The notes: a model not told the origin generated them from the letters alone. A DNA stretch of 64,000 nucleotides from Streptomyces sp. HNM0574 (GCF_012726235.1 NZ_JAASAH010000007.1:62001-126000); one strand, 5' to 3'. Shown: positions 8,828 to 17,032, counted from the stretch's first letter. A program made the numbers and translations.

Positions 8828-8900
8828 GCCCTCATCGTCTAGTGGCCCAGGACGCCGCCCTTTCAAGGCGGTAGCACGGGTTCGAATCCCGTTGGGGGCA
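8828..8900 (+). tRNA. tRNA-Glu (TTC)
   Basis: A 73-nt cloverleaf with anticodon TTC in the loop CTTTCAA. The acceptor GCCCTCA pairs with TGGGGGC. It is first of three tRNA genes in tandem. Confidence 0.95.
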
Positions 8901-8936
8901 CGCACAACCTGTGCGAGACTTGTCTCGCACGAGCTT

Positions 8937-9011
8937 GGTCCTGTGGAGCAGTTTGGAGTGCTCGCCACCCTGTCAAGGTGGAGGCCGCGGGTTCAAATCC
9001 CGTCAGGACCG
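8937..9011 (+). tRNA. tRNA-Asp (GTC)
   Basis: A 75-nt cloverleaf with anticodon GTC and acceptor GGTCCTG/CAGGACC. The whole gene is identical to the tRNA-Asp at 32997-33071. Confidence 0.95.
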
Positions 9012-9031
9012 CTGCGATCTCCGGATCGCGT

Positions 9032-9105
9032 GGCTGGGTAGCTCAGTTGGTACGAGCGTCCGCCTGAAAAGCGGAAGGTCGCCGGTTCGACCCCGGCCCC
9101 AGCCA
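9032..9105 (+). tRNA. tRNA-Phe (GAA), integration site of the AICE
   Basis: A 74-nt cloverleaf with anticodon GAA and acceptor GGCTGGG/CCCAGCC. From the 5' side of the anticodon arm to seven bases past the 3' end it is identical to 24161-24213. The intact gene here is therefore a hybrid: chromosomal 5' part and element-supplied 3' part. Confidence 0.95.
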
Positions 9106-9112
9106 CCGCAGC
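9060..9112 (+). repeat. att site (int-proximal end), 53-bp direct repeat
   Basis: Identical over 53 bases to 24161-24213. It starts at the 5' arm of the anticodon stem (CCGCC) of tRNA-Phe and runs seven bases past the gene. The bases just outside differ on both sides (T versus G before, C versus A after), so the repeat ends are exact. Confidence 0.93.
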
Positions 9113-9126
9113 CCTACCAGGGCTTG

Positions 9127-9161
9127 AGCCCCCTCCGAAGGCTTTCGGAGGGGGCTCTTTC
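9127..9161 (+). terminator. Terminator after tRNA-Phe, supplied by the element
   Basis: The arm AGCCCCCTCCGAA, a four-base loop and TTCGGAGGGGGCT followed by CTTT. It lies inside the element, so integration replaces the original tRNA terminator (now at 24214) with this one. Confidence 0.75.
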
Positions 9162-9194
9162 GTGCCCGTGACAGCACCAACTGACATCAGCCGC

Positions 9195-10403
9195 TCAGCA
9201 AAGGGCTTCGTCCAGCTTCTCCAGCGCCCGCCGCTTCTCGTCCAGCGAGGCGTGCGCGTACACCCCCATCGTCACGTCCAGGTCGCTGTGCCCCGCGATC
9301 TGCATGACCACGTGCGGCGGCACCCCGAGATCGAGCAGCAGCGTGACGCAGGTGTGACGCAGGTCATGAAAGCGGTGCGTGAGCCCGAACTTCCGGCGCA
9401 CCGGCCCCCAGCTCCGACGCAGGTTGTCGGGCTCGTACGGAGTGCCGATCCGGGACGGGAAGACCAACCCGTGTTCCCTCCACTCCATGCCGGCGTCCGC
9501 GCGCTCCTGCGCCTGACGCTCCCGATGCTCCGTCAACGCCCGTGCGGCGAGGGACGGGAGAGGCAGGGTGCGGACTGAAGTCCGCGTCTTGGGCTGGACG
9601 ATGCGGAGTTCGCCCCCGACTCGCTGAAGGTTGGTTGCCACCGTGAGCGTGCCCTTCTCCAAGTCGACCGCGTCCCAGTACAGCCCGAGCAGTTCGCCGC
9701 GGCGCATCCCGAGCGTCATGGCAAGGACGTACAGCGCGTACATCCGGTGCTCGTGCAGCTCCTTGAGGACGAGCTTCGCCATGGGGGCGGAGAGACCCTG
9801 GCCCGTGCCGTACGTCGGCGTGGTCACCTGAACGAGCTTGGCCACGTTCCTCGTGATCAGCTCCTCCCGCACGGCGTGCTGGAGCGCGTTGCGCAGCACC
9901 GCGTGGATGACCTGCACCATGCGCGGGGACAGCGTCGCGTTGCAGCACTTCTTCACCGTGCAGCACTTCTCGTCGCGCCCCTGGTCCCAACCGTGCTTGC
10001 AGCACTGGCACTCGATGCGCACGCGGTTGACCCAGGCCCGGACCTCCTGGGCCCGCAGGGTCCGGATCTTCTTCTTCCCGAGACCCGGGACGAGGTGCGT
10101 GCGGACCACGCTCTCGTACCCCTGGTACGTCTTGGGCCGACGGTTCGGCTTCACCTCCTCGGCCAGCCAGTACCGGAGGTACTGCGCGACCGTCGAGTTC
10201 GTGTCCGGGATCGGGACGCCACTGTGCTCCATGGAGTGCAGCTCCACGAGCTTTTCGTGCGCCTCGTCCCAGGTCTTGCCGTAGACGAACTTCCTCTTCC
10301 TGACGCCGGATGCCGTGGTCACGTAGGCGGCCGCCATGTACCGGCCGTCCTTGCGAAGCGTGATGGAACCCGCGCCGTTGGGGTTCCTGCGTCCTCGGGG
10401 CAT
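9195..10403 (-). CDS. int: Tyrosine-type site-specific integrase
   Basis: A 402-residue tyrosine recombinase. Catalytic residues are visible: Arg235 in LGMRRGELLG, His346-x-x-Arg349 in HDLRH, His372 in AGHSDLD and the nucleophile Tyr382 in VYAHAS. A SAM-like core-binding region precedes the catalytic domain. Between them is a Cys-rich insert (residues 132-154, seven cysteines: CQCC...CC...CC), seen in many pSAM2-type integrases from memory and possibly zinc-binding. The ATG shares its A with the TAA of xis, so the two are coupled. It lies 90 bases from the tRNA-Phe gene, where it catalyses integration and excision. Confidence 0.93.
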   Translation of the reverse strand: MPRGRRNPNGAGSITLRKDGRYMAAAYVTTASGVRKRKFVYGKTWDEAHEKLVELHSMEHSGVPIPDTNSTVAQYLRYWLAEEVKPNRRPKTYQGYESVVRTHLVPGLGKKKIRTLRAQEVRAWVNRVRIECQCCKHGWDQGRDEKCCTVKKCCNATLSPRMVQVIHAVLRNALQHAVREELITRNVAKLVQVTTPTYGTGQGLSAPMAKLVLKELHEHRMYALYVLAMTLGMRRGELLGLYWDAVDLEKGTLTVATNLQRVGGELRIVQPKTRTSVRTLPLPSLAARALTEHRERQAQERADAGMEWREHGLVFPSRIGTPYEPDNLRRSWGPVRRKFGLTHRFHDLRHTCVTLLLDLGVPPHVVMQIAGHSDLDVTMGVYAHASLDEKRRALEKLDEALC

Positions 10404-10600
10404 TACGCGGCTTCCTTCATCTTGTTGTTCATGTACGTGGCGAGGGCGTCGGCGGGGATACGCCGGCAGCGGCCCTCCTTGAAGCTGGGGAGGGCTCCGG
10501 AGCGGATGAGGTCGTAGACCTTGAAGCGGCTGAGCCGCAGAGCCGTCCCGACCTCGTCGACGGTGAGGGCTTCGTGCGTCGGGGGAAGTGCGACCTTCAT
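10403..10600 (-). CDS. xis: Excisionase, helix-turn-helix protein
   Basis: A 65-residue protein with a MerR/excisionase-type winged helix: LTVDEVGTALRLSRFKVYDLIRSGALPSFKEG. The downstream residues CRRIPADALATYM complete the usual pattern of AICE excisionases. These small proteins bend DNA at att sites and direct the integrase toward excision. The stop codon overlaps the int start by one base. The upstream region contains the GTGACGC repeat array, which may hold the promoter and control sites for xis-int. Confidence 0.88.
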   Translation of the reverse strand: MKVALPPTHEALTVDEVGTALRLSRFKVYDLIRSGALPSFKEGRCRRIPADALATYMNNKMKEAA

Positions 10601-10738
10601 GCGGTTGCCTCCTCGGCACGGGGAGGGCTGTCCCCTCCCCGTTCTCAGGTCTGCTGCGCCGGCGGTGCGGCTGGCGCGGCCGGGGGGGGGTGGGGCAGCA
10701 CGTGCCGGGCGGCGCCGTGTGTCCGAGGTTCGGATTTC

Positions 10739-10944
10739 TGCGTCATCGCGTCACCTGCGTCACTTCGTGGCTCTGAGCTGCGGGTTTGTGGTGACGCAGG
10801 GGGTTTGGGGCGCGTCACCGGTGACGCAGGCCCGCGTCCCGGTGACGCGGGTGACGCGGGGTGACGCAGCCGTGGCCGTCCTGCGTCACCGGTATCGCGG
10901 CAGGTCAGGCGCCGTTTGTGGTGCCTGGGTGACGTGGGTGACGC
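10739..10944. repeat. Array of GTGACGC/GCGTCAC repeats
   Basis: Within about 206 bases there are twelve copies of GTGACGC or its complement, counting two with one changed end base: near 10740, 10748, 10757, 10791, 10812, 10821, 10842, 10851, 10861, 10883, 10929 and 10938. Copies occur in both orientations. Two abut as the 16-bp palindrome GCGTCACCGGTGACGC at 10812-10827. Spacing is often 9-10 bases, close to one helical turn. It could be an iteron-type replication origin or a regulatory array; neither is proven. Confidence 0.85.
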
Positions 10945-11062
10945 AGGATCTCTTCTCTTAGGAAAAAGAGAGGGGGTGTCTGTTGTGGTTGTGGTGCGCG
11001 TTACGGCGTGAAGAAGGAGCCGCTTCGCGGCGCGTCCTTTGGGCGGCGCGTGGCGCCGAACA

Positions 11063-11111
11063 GCAAGAAGAGCACCCCGTTCCTTCGCGGGCGACGTCGT
11101 GCTCTTCTTGC
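11063..11111 (-). repeat. 13-bp inverted repeat downstream of the helicase gene
   Basis: GCAAGAAGAGCAC and its exact complement are separated by 23 bases, 24 bases after the helicase stop codon. It could terminate the replication operon, although no T run follows on the minus strand. Confidence 0.45.
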
Positions 11112-11134
11112 CTGTGTCCGAACCGGCGCCCCGG

Positions 11135-12610
11135 TCAGAGCAGCGATGCCTGCTCGGACACGGCCCGGGCCGCCGTCCGGGACATCTCGATGTACCGGCT
11201 CTTGTTGATGCGGCCCCAGTCGATGAGGACGCCACGGGCGGCCAGGGTCGGCTGAAGACGCTTGAGCCGGTCGGAGAGCACCTTGCCCGTGGTCGGCCAG
11301 CCCTTGGGCAGGGGCCGGAGCTCGTCCCCGGTGTAGAGCTGGGTGAGGGCGTGCAGCCACTCCGAGGACGTCATCCGCTCCTGCGTGCCCGGCGTGAGGC
11401 TGGCGGCGTGCTTGAGGACGGTCTGGGCGAGGAGGTCGCCCTCGATGACGTCGTCGTTGAGGTCGTCCAGGCTGGCCCGGTAGGCGGCCAGGGACTTGAA
11501 GCCGGTGGCGGCGTCGAGCTGGGCGCACAGGTGGGCGAAGTCGGCCATCCGCAGGTCGGTGGGGATGTCGGCTTCGGCGGCGCGGACTTGGACGGTGAGG
11601 TCGAGGAGGGAGCCGAGGATGACGGGCAGGGCCTGTTCGTAGTCCGCCCAGAGTTCGGCCTCGGTCCGCCGCACCTTCGGCCGTTCCAGGCGGAGGGGGA
11701 GGAGGCGTTCGGCGAGGTCGGGGCGGATGACGCCGACGTCGATGCCAGTCATCAGCAGGGGGCGGCGGTAGCCGACGCGGTAGACGTCCCCGTCGGTGTG
11801 CAGGGCGCGTTTGGTGTTCTCGGCGCCGGTGACGATGCAGCACATCGCGTCCGACAAGTCCGGCGTCAGGTGGCTCAGGTTGTCCAGGGCGGTGACCCAT
11901 CCGGCCGCGACCGGCACGATCAGGTTCTCCTCGTCCTTCGGGGCGCGGCGCAGGTCCCCGCTCATGCCCTCGATGATCCGCATGAGCATGCGGCCCGCCG
12001 TGGACTTCCCCGCCCCCTGGGGACCGGTGAGGAACGGGGCGGGCACGGGGACGTGCGGGCCGAGGCAGCCGATGAGCCAGGCGATGGCCAGGCACTCGGT
12101 CTCCGCGCTGGCGAAGTTGGTCAGCCGCAGCAGCAGGTCGATGCCCTTGCCGTCCGTGTCCCTTGCCGGGAGGGGGAGTTCGCCGGTGAGCTGCGTGCGC
12201 CGCCAGCACACCTCTTCCGGGGCCGGGGTGAGGATGTCCCAGCCGGTGGGGTGGATGCGGACGGACTGCCCATCGCTACGGCCCAGGTCCAGCCACGTCG
12301 CACCGTCCGTTCCCGGGGCGACGCGGATGTGCACCTGCTGCGCGGGCTGGTTCATCGCGAGTGCTTCGATCAAGTCCAGGGCCTCCTTGAGGGCGGTGCC
12401 GTTGAATACGCCGAGGCCGTCTCGGAAGAGGCCGACCATGAGTTCCTGCCGGTGGCTTCCGGATGTGCCCTGGGAGCGGATCGGGCGGGCCACGGGCTGG
12501 CCGTTGCGCTGGGCGTAGACGGTGCCGTCGGCGGTGCGGAAGTACCGGAAGTGCGCCTGCGCGTACTCGGCGATGACCTCCCGCGCCGGAGTCTTCTCCT
12601 CATCCGACAT
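11135..12610 (-). CDS. Replication helicase/ATPase of the AICE
   Basis: A 491-residue ATP-binding protein. Walker A is GPQGAGKS at residues 196-203; acidic and sensor-like stretches follow (VTALDNLSHL, LLMTGIDVG). The layout resembles D5/SF3-like plasmid replication helicases found beside Prim-Pol genes in actinobacterial elements. The ATG lies three bases after the primase stop, and the two genes probably act together at the element origin. The C-terminal 80 residues look like a winged-helix DNA-binding region (KVLSDRLKRLQPTLAARGVL). Exact helicase class is inferred from context. Confidence 0.75.
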   Translation of the reverse strand: MSDEEKTPAREVIAEYAQAHFRYFRTADGTVYAQRNGQPVARPIRSQGTSGSHRQELMVGLFRDGLGVFNGTALKEALDLIEALAMNQPAQQVHIRVAPGTDGATWLDLGRSDGQSVRIHPTGWDILTPAPEEVCWRRTQLTGELPLPARDTDGKGIDLLLRLTNFASAETECLAIAWLIGCLGPHVPVPAPFLTGPQGAGKSTAGRMLMRIIEGMSGDLRRAPKDEENLIVPVAAGWVTALDNLSHLTPDLSDAMCCIVTGAENTKRALHTDGDVYRVGYRRPLLMTGIDVGVIRPDLAERLLPLRLERPKVRRTEAELWADYEQALPVILGSLLDLTVQVRAAEADIPTDLRMADFAHLCAQLDAATGFKSLAAYRASLDDLNDDVIEGDLLAQTVLKHAASLTPGTQERMTSSEWLHALTQLYTGDELRPLPKGWPTTGKVLSDRLKRLQPTLAARGVLIDWGRINKSRYIEMSRTAARAVSEQASLL

Positions 12611-12613
12611 CGG

Positions 12614-13498
12614 CTACATCCCCAACCTGGCACGGGCGTTGGCCCACGCCTCGGTGCAGTGCCGGGCGCTCTCGCCCCTGGCCTGCGCGGCCGTGAACAG
12701 CCGAGCGACGTGGCCCTCGGTCAGGCAGCCGCACCGGCCGTGCGCGGACAGCACCGCCAAGAACGTGCCGTACACGGTGTTGTGCACCGCCCCGGACGCC
12801 TCGCTGATGCGCTGCTCCGCCATGGCGATGCCGCGCTCCAGGAACACCGGCGTGCGGTGTCGGCACTGCCCGCCTGCGGCCTGCCCCGGCACGGTGACAG
12901 TCAGCGGCGCGGGGCGGGCCGTGGGTTCCTTCACGGCCAGCGCGCGCACCGCGTCCGGCAGCTCGGCCAAGAGGCCGGTGCCGGGGCCGAGCCAACGGAC
13001 GTAGGACATACGGGACTTGACGTCCACGCCGTCACGGACCGCGTTCGCCGAAGACATGGCGCCCCGGTAGATCCAGTGCTCACCCCGCGGCGAGCGCACC
13101 GTCCGCGTCGCCGGGAGCGCGGCACGAGCCCAGGCGACAGCCTCCGCGTGGTCGAGGTCCACGACCGTGAGACCGGCGCCGCCAGGGTGGTACGCCACCG
13201 CCGCCGCCTCACGCCACGCACGCGCCCAGGCCGGGGAGGTGAGGACGTGCGGGTCGGTGGTGGCGGCGGCCCAGCCGTGACACGGGGCCGGGCACCTGCA
13301 CTCGCCCGCGACGCGCATGTTCGGCCGGCCGCCACACGCGGCGCCGGTGCAGTCGGAGCAGTTTCCGACCGGCAGTTTCCCGGCCCTCAGCGGCAGCACC
13401 GGCACGCCGACGGCTGCAAGGCGAAGAGCGGCAAACCGGTGCTCCTCTTGCGGTGACGGCGAGCGGACCTCTCGCCGGATGTCGGTGGGTTGGGTCAT
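12614..13498 (-). CDS. Bifunctional DNA primase/polymerase (Prim-Pol)
   Basis: A 294-residue protein matching the N-terminal Prim-Pol domain of archaeo-eukaryotic-type primases. GLTVVDLDHAEA supplies the catalytic Asp pair (D114, D116), and SPRGEHWIYRG carries the conserved His. Cys-rich text near residues 46-73 (CSDC...CGG...CRCPAPC) may bind zinc. The ATG at 13498 has GGAGG nine bases upstream, which decides the start. In AICEs of the Prim-Pol type this enzyme primes element replication after excision. It sits directly upstream of the helicase gene. Confidence 0.88.
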   Translation of the reverse strand: MTQPTDIRREVRSPSPQEEHRFAALRLAAVGVPVLPLRAGKLPVGNCSDCTGAACGGRPNMRVAGECRCPAPCHGWAAATTDPHVLTSPAWARAWREAAAVAYHPGGAGLTVVDLDHAEAVAWARAALPATRTVRSPRGEHWIYRGAMSSANAVRDGVDVKSRMSYVRWLGPGTGLLAELPDAVRALAVKEPTARPAPLTVTVPGQAAGGQCRHRTPVFLERGIAMAEQRISEASGAVHNTVYGTFLAVLSAHGRCGCLTEGHVARLFTAAQARGESARHCTEAWANARARLGM

Positions 13499-13578
13499 GC
13501 TGGATGGCCTCCAGTTCTCTTGGGTTCTGGCAGACGAGGGCGGCCCAGGCTTTGGCGAGACGTGGGCCGCCCTCGGTG

Positions 13579-13785
13579 TTACTGGGCGGCGCGGCGGATG
13601 AGGCTGGCGACGACCGCGACGGTCGACCAGTCCCAGCCCGCGAGCCACTGCACGATCCGCGCGTCGTAGGTGCCCAGGTGCACACCGGCGGCGTCGAGTT
13701 CGGCCAGCAGCACCGCGTGCTGCTCCTCCTGAGAGGTGAAGCCGCGCGGCTCGGCATCGAGCGGGCCGTCGGGGACGGAGTCCAT
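13579..13785 (-). CDS. Small conserved AICE protein, unknown function
   Basis: A 68-residue acidic protein (MDSVPDGPLD...) ending in a hydrophobic-basic segment (WSTVAVVASLIRRAAQ). GGAAGGAG six bases before the ATG decides the start. It lies between tra and the primase gene in the same orientation. No motif is recognised; the conserved text HLGTYDARIVQWLAGWDW suggests a small helical protein. Confidence 0.68.
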   Translation of the reverse strand: MDSVPDGPLDAEPRGFTSQEEQHAVLLAELDAAGVHLGTYDARIVQWLAGWDWSTVAVVASLIRRAAQ

Positions 13786-13829
13786 GACGCTCCTTCCAGA
13801 GATGTGAGAGCTGGTGCTCTCGGTGCGGG

Positions 13830-13964
13830 CTACTCGCAGGTGCAGTCGGGGCGTTCGCTGCTGCCGTTGGCGCCGCAGCCGCAGCAGTGCGGGTAGGTGT
13901 AGGTCTCGCCGTCGTCGGACGGGAGGCACAGCTCGCAGTCGATGAACTCGGACTCGTCGTGCAC
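13830..13964 (-). CDS. Very small cysteine-rich protein
   Basis: A 44-residue frame beginning at GTG with an excellent ribosome site (GAAGGAG, eight bases spacing). It encodes seven cysteines arranged as CELC, CCGCG and CTC, suggesting a small zinc-binding knuckle. It sits between tra and the 68-residue gene on the same strand. Codon use is typical of the genus. The function is unknown; a DNA- or protein-binding accessory role is a guess. Confidence 0.65.
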   Translation of the reverse strand: MHDESEFIDCELCLPSDDGETYTYPHCCGCGANGSSERPDCTCE

Positions 13965-14034
13965 GGGTGTGGCTCCTTCAGCAGGGTCGTTCTCGGGGCC
14001 TGTGGAGGGGTGCGGCGGGGGTCGCTGTACCCCC

Positions 14035-14110
14035 TCTACGGGGCGCTACTTCGCAGGTCAGGGCGCGTCTACGGGGGGATCTACCTGGGTAGCGGGCCCC
14101 GTCTACGGGC
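14035..14110. repeat. Phased TCTACGGG repeats just downstream of tra, possible clt locus
   Basis: TCTACGGG occurs at 14035, 14068 and 14102, spaced 33 and 34 bases, about three helical turns. A related TCTACCTGGG lies at 14080. The array begins 31 bases beyond the tra stop codon. In Streptomyces plasmids TraB binds short direct repeats at clt, commonly next to tra, so this is a candidate recognition site; the sequence itself is not one I know. Confidence 0.45.
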
Positions 14111-14140
14111 GGGGGTGGGGTAGCGGGGTGTCGGAGGGGG

Positions 14141-16357
14141 TCAGGAGGCGGTTTCGGTAGTGGGGGTGGCCTCTACCGGGTTGGTGGCGCGGGCGGCGAG
14201 GAGGAGTTCTTCGGGGACGGCGGCTTCGAGGTCGGAGCGGCGCCATCCGGCGAGGTTCTTGCCCTCGACCTTGACCTGGCGGGTGGTGCGGGTGACGCCG
14301 GCGGCTTCGAGTTCGGTGGCGAGGCGTTCGGCGTCCCAGTCGCCGTAGCGGTCCTCGTCGGCGTTGACGAGCCGGTCCAGCAGGGTGGTGGTGTGCATGC
14401 GGTCGGCGTGCCGCATCACGTCCAGGCAGTCGGAGAGGACGGGGGCGATGACGATCCCGGCCTGGTCGGCCTGGGCGGTCACGTCGCCCGCGGCGTCGCC
14501 GGCGATCTGCCCGAGGGGTTCGCGCAGGGCGCGGCCCTTGAGGCACAGCGCGTTGAACTCGGAGGTGGTGAGCATGTCGTTCTTCACCGTCGCGTAGCTC
14601 GCGGGCCCGGTGACCAGCACCGTGACGCCCTTGTGCTCCTCGGAGAGCAGGGAGGCGTCGGCGCCCATAGCGGCCTTGCCCTGCCCCAGGACCATGTCCG
14701 AGGAGGTCTTGTCGGTGACCTGGGTGCAGCAGCGGATGGTGATGATCTCCCGCAGCTTTGTCGGCACGGACTTGGCGTCGGGGCGCTGGGAGGCGTAGTT
14801 GGAGATGAACCCGGCGGCCGGGCCACGGCGGGCGATGCGGCCGAGGTCGTCCACCACTTCCTCCCGCTCCTGATCGCTCATCGCGAGGAAGGCTTCTTGC
14901 AGCTCATCGACGGTGAGGAAGATGAACGGCATCTGGTACTTCTCCACGATCTGCGGCGTGAGCTTGCCCTCGGGGCAGATGGAGGTGGGCAGGCCGCGGA
15001 AGAGCGCGAAGCGGCGTTCCATCTCGGCCAGCAGTTCCTTGAGCATGGCCTTGAACGCTTCGATGGCGTCCTGCTCGGCCCCCAGGACGAGGCGGGCGGC
15101 GACGTGCCGCATGCCCATCCAGTCCTGCCCGCCCTTGAAGTCCGCGACGTAGTGCCGCACCCACGGGTCGAGCAGTCCGGCGGCGGTCATCAGGCGCTGG
15201 GTGAAGGTCTTGCCCCGGCGGGGCAGGCCGCCGAAGAACATCGACTGCCAGATCACGGGCACGTCGATGCGGTTGCCGCGCGCGTCCTGCCCGAAGGGGA
15301 CCGCGTCCCAGATGGAGAACTTCTCCATCTTCGCCAGCGGCGAGGGCACAGGCGAGGCCAGGTAGGGGTCGTCGTCGGCCACCCACAGCGAGACCCGGCC
15401 GGCGTTGCCGCCCTTCGCCGCGCGGACGCGGGACATCACCAACTGGATCTCGTCCACGCCCAGTTCCTGGGCGAGGACTTCCCGTTTGGCCAGCACGTCC
15501 GAGGCGGTCTTGCCGCCGCCGCGGGGGAGGTCGAAGACGACCGCCCAGCCGCGGCCGTCGCGGACCGGCCCCATGACGCAGTGCACCTTCGGGCCCTCGT
15601 CCTCGCCCTTGCCCGGGGCCTTGAGCAGCCCGGCGGCGCGCAGGGCGTCGTTGAGCTGCTTGGCGGACATGTCCACCTTCAGCGGCGGCGTCCCCTGGTC
15701 CAGCAGCTGCGTCTCCTCGCCGCGCCCGAGGTAGGCGAGCGGGGTGACCACAGCCGCGGCCACACCGGCCTGAAAGACCGGATCAGCGAGGTAGACGCCG
15801 GCCGCGGCGGCGGCGACGCCGATGGCGGCGATCCCGAAACGCCACCGCCGGGTCTGGGTACGGGCCGCGTGGGCGATCTGATGCCGGATGGCCAGCTCCA
15901 CATCCTCCGGCCGGGCCTTCGCCTCCGCGCGCAGGGCCTTGACCGTGCCGGTGTGTTCCTGTGCCGAGAGGGTGGGCCAGATGCCCTTGACCGCCCGGTA
16001 GAAGCCGCGGCAGGCCAACAGCACAGCCTTCATCAGGTACTTCGGCACCCGCACGCCGTGGTAGCGCGTGTGCCACCACGTCAGCCGCCCCAGCGCACCC
16101 AAGTTGGCCCGGATCGACTTCCACGACTGTGCCCACGCCGGCAGCACCGGAGCATCCGGCACGGTCAGCCAGTCCGCGAGGGGGTTGTCCGCCCGGTCGA
16201 CCGCCTCCACCTCGCCCGCCCCTTCCTCGGGCGCGGTGCCGGACGGGGCGGGCTGCTTGACCAGGCTCACCTTGGGCGGCGTCTCCTCGCGGGAGGCGCG
16301 GTGTTCATCGAGGTCGTGCACGGTGCCCATCTCGTGCGCCTCCGCGATCTGCGTCAT
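14141..16357 (-). CDS. tra: FtsK/SpoIIIE-like conjugative DNA translocase (TraB type)
   Basis: A 738-residue transfer protein. A hydrophobic pair lies at about residues 174-210, followed by the motor domain with Walker A GLPRRGKT (377-384), Walker B-like FIFLTVDELQEAF and the conserved ISNYASQRPDAKSVP stretch. A C-terminal winged-helix domain (RLATELEAAGVTRTTRQVK) would read DNA repeats. This family forms a hexameric pore that moves double-stranded DNA between mycelia. GGAGGAG precedes the ATG. It is the only transfer motor in the element. Confidence 0.92.
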   Translation of the reverse strand: MTQIAEAHEMGTVHDLDEHRASREETPPKVSLVKQPAPSGTAPEEGAGEVEAVDRADNPLADWLTVPDAPVLPAWAQSWKSIRANLGALGRLTWWHTRYHGVRVPKYLMKAVLLACRGFYRAVKGIWPTLSAQEHTGTVKALRAEAKARPEDVELAIRHQIAHAARTQTRRWRFGIAAIGVAAAAAGVYLADPVFQAGVAAAVVTPLAYLGRGEETQLLDQGTPPLKVDMSAKQLNDALRAAGLLKAPGKGEDEGPKVHCVMGPVRDGRGWAVVFDLPRGGGKTASDVLAKREVLAQELGVDEIQLVMSRVRAAKGGNAGRVSLWVADDDPYLASPVPSPLAKMEKFSIWDAVPFGQDARGNRIDVPVIWQSMFFGGLPRRGKTFTQRLMTAAGLLDPWVRHYVADFKGGQDWMGMRHVAARLVLGAEQDAIEAFKAMLKELLAEMERRFALFRGLPTSICPEGKLTPQIVEKYQMPFIFLTVDELQEAFLAMSDQEREEVVDDLGRIARRGPAAGFISNYASQRPDAKSVPTKLREIITIRCCTQVTDKTSSDMVLGQGKAAMGADASLLSEEHKGVTVLVTGPASYATVKNDMLTTSEFNALCLKGRALREPLGQIAGDAAGDVTAQADQAGIVIAPVLSDCLDVMRHADRMHTTTLLDRLVNADEDRYGDWDAERLATELEAAGVTRTTRQVKVEGKNLAGWRRSDLEAAVPEELLLAARATNPVEATPTTETAS

Positions 16358-16447
16358 GCTGGGCTCCTCCTGTCTCGTCTACGCGCGGGGTGGGGGCCCG
16401 GGGCGACCGGCATTGCTGGCAGGCACCGGCGGTCGCCCCGGGGGCAG

Positions 16448-16615
16448 CTACTTCTTGCCGTCCTGCTCGCGCTCGCGGGCACCGTCCAGGACGCGGTCGA
16501 TCTTCTTCTCCCAGTCGGACAGGTCGGCGCCCTCGGCGAGGGACTGCTTGCACATCCGGCCGGTGTAGTAGGCGATCTGGGACTTCTCCTTGGCGGTCAG
16601 CTTCGGGTCAGCCAC
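16448..16615 (-). CDS. Small AICE protein of 55 residues, unknown function
   Basis: A GTG start with GAGGAG nine bases upstream. The product is Lys/Glu-rich and helical (DPKLTAKEKSQIAYYTGRM, then DWEKKIDRVLDGARERE). It lies just upstream of tra and downstream of the two-helix spread-type gene on the same strand. Codon bias agrees with coding. No known domain is visible. Confidence 0.68.
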   Translation of the reverse strand: MADPKLTAKEKSQIAYYTGRMCKQSLAEGADLSDWEKKIDRVLDGAREREQDGKK

Positions 16616-16635
16616 GGGCTTGAACTCCTCTGGTC

Positions 16636-17016
16636 TCAGCGGGACTTACGGGCGCGGGAGAGGGTGTCGGCGGCGGCCTGGCCGTCCTTGCCGCCCACGG
16701 TGCGGATGACGGTCACGCCGCCCCACACCACGAAGGCGACCAGGAGGGCGAGGACCGCGAGGTTCGCGGCCATGGCGGTCAGCACGCCGACGAGAAGGGG
16801 GCCGAAGTACACCCCCGCGGCGACCGTCCCGGCACCGATCCCGGTGCCGAGCGCGATGCGCTGCGTGGTGCGGTCCGGCGGCGCCTGGTGCACGTGCACC
16901 ACCTGCGGCGACTGCGGTTGGCTGGTGAGCGGCACCGGCTGGTACACCCCGGCCGAACCGGTCGGATAGCAGCCGCAGGTGGCGCTGTGCTGGTGGGCGG
17001 GCAGAAGGTCGCTCAT
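16636..17016 (-). CDS. Two-helix membrane protein, probable spread (Spd) protein
   Basis: A 126-residue protein with a soluble N-terminus carrying CGCYPTG, a Gln/Pro/His-rich linker, then two hydrophobic helices (IGAGTVAAGVYFGPLLVGVL and ANLAVLALLVAFVVWGG), ending in a basic tail. AICE and plasmid Spd proteins, which move DNA across septa within the recipient mycelium, have this look. A GAGGAGGAG site precedes the ATG at 17016. Assignment as Spd rests on topology and position beside tra. Confidence 0.65.
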   Translation of the reverse strand: MSDLLPAHQHSATCGCYPTGSAGVYQPVPLTSQPQSPQVVHVHQAPPDRTTQRIALGTGIGAGTVAAGVYFGPLLVGVLTAMAANLAVLALLVAFVVWGGVTVIRTVGGKDGQAAADTLSRARKSR

Positions 17017-17032
17017 CGCTCCTCCTCGAATT

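Larger units (their letters stand above)
10601..11134. other. Non-coding region between xis and the replication helicase
   Basis: About 530 bases without a supported gene. It contains the GTGACGC array, a short A/T-richer stretch with GGAAAAAGAGAG at about 10961, and a 13-bp inverted repeat at 11063-11111. It should include the promoter of xis-int. Confidence 0.6.
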
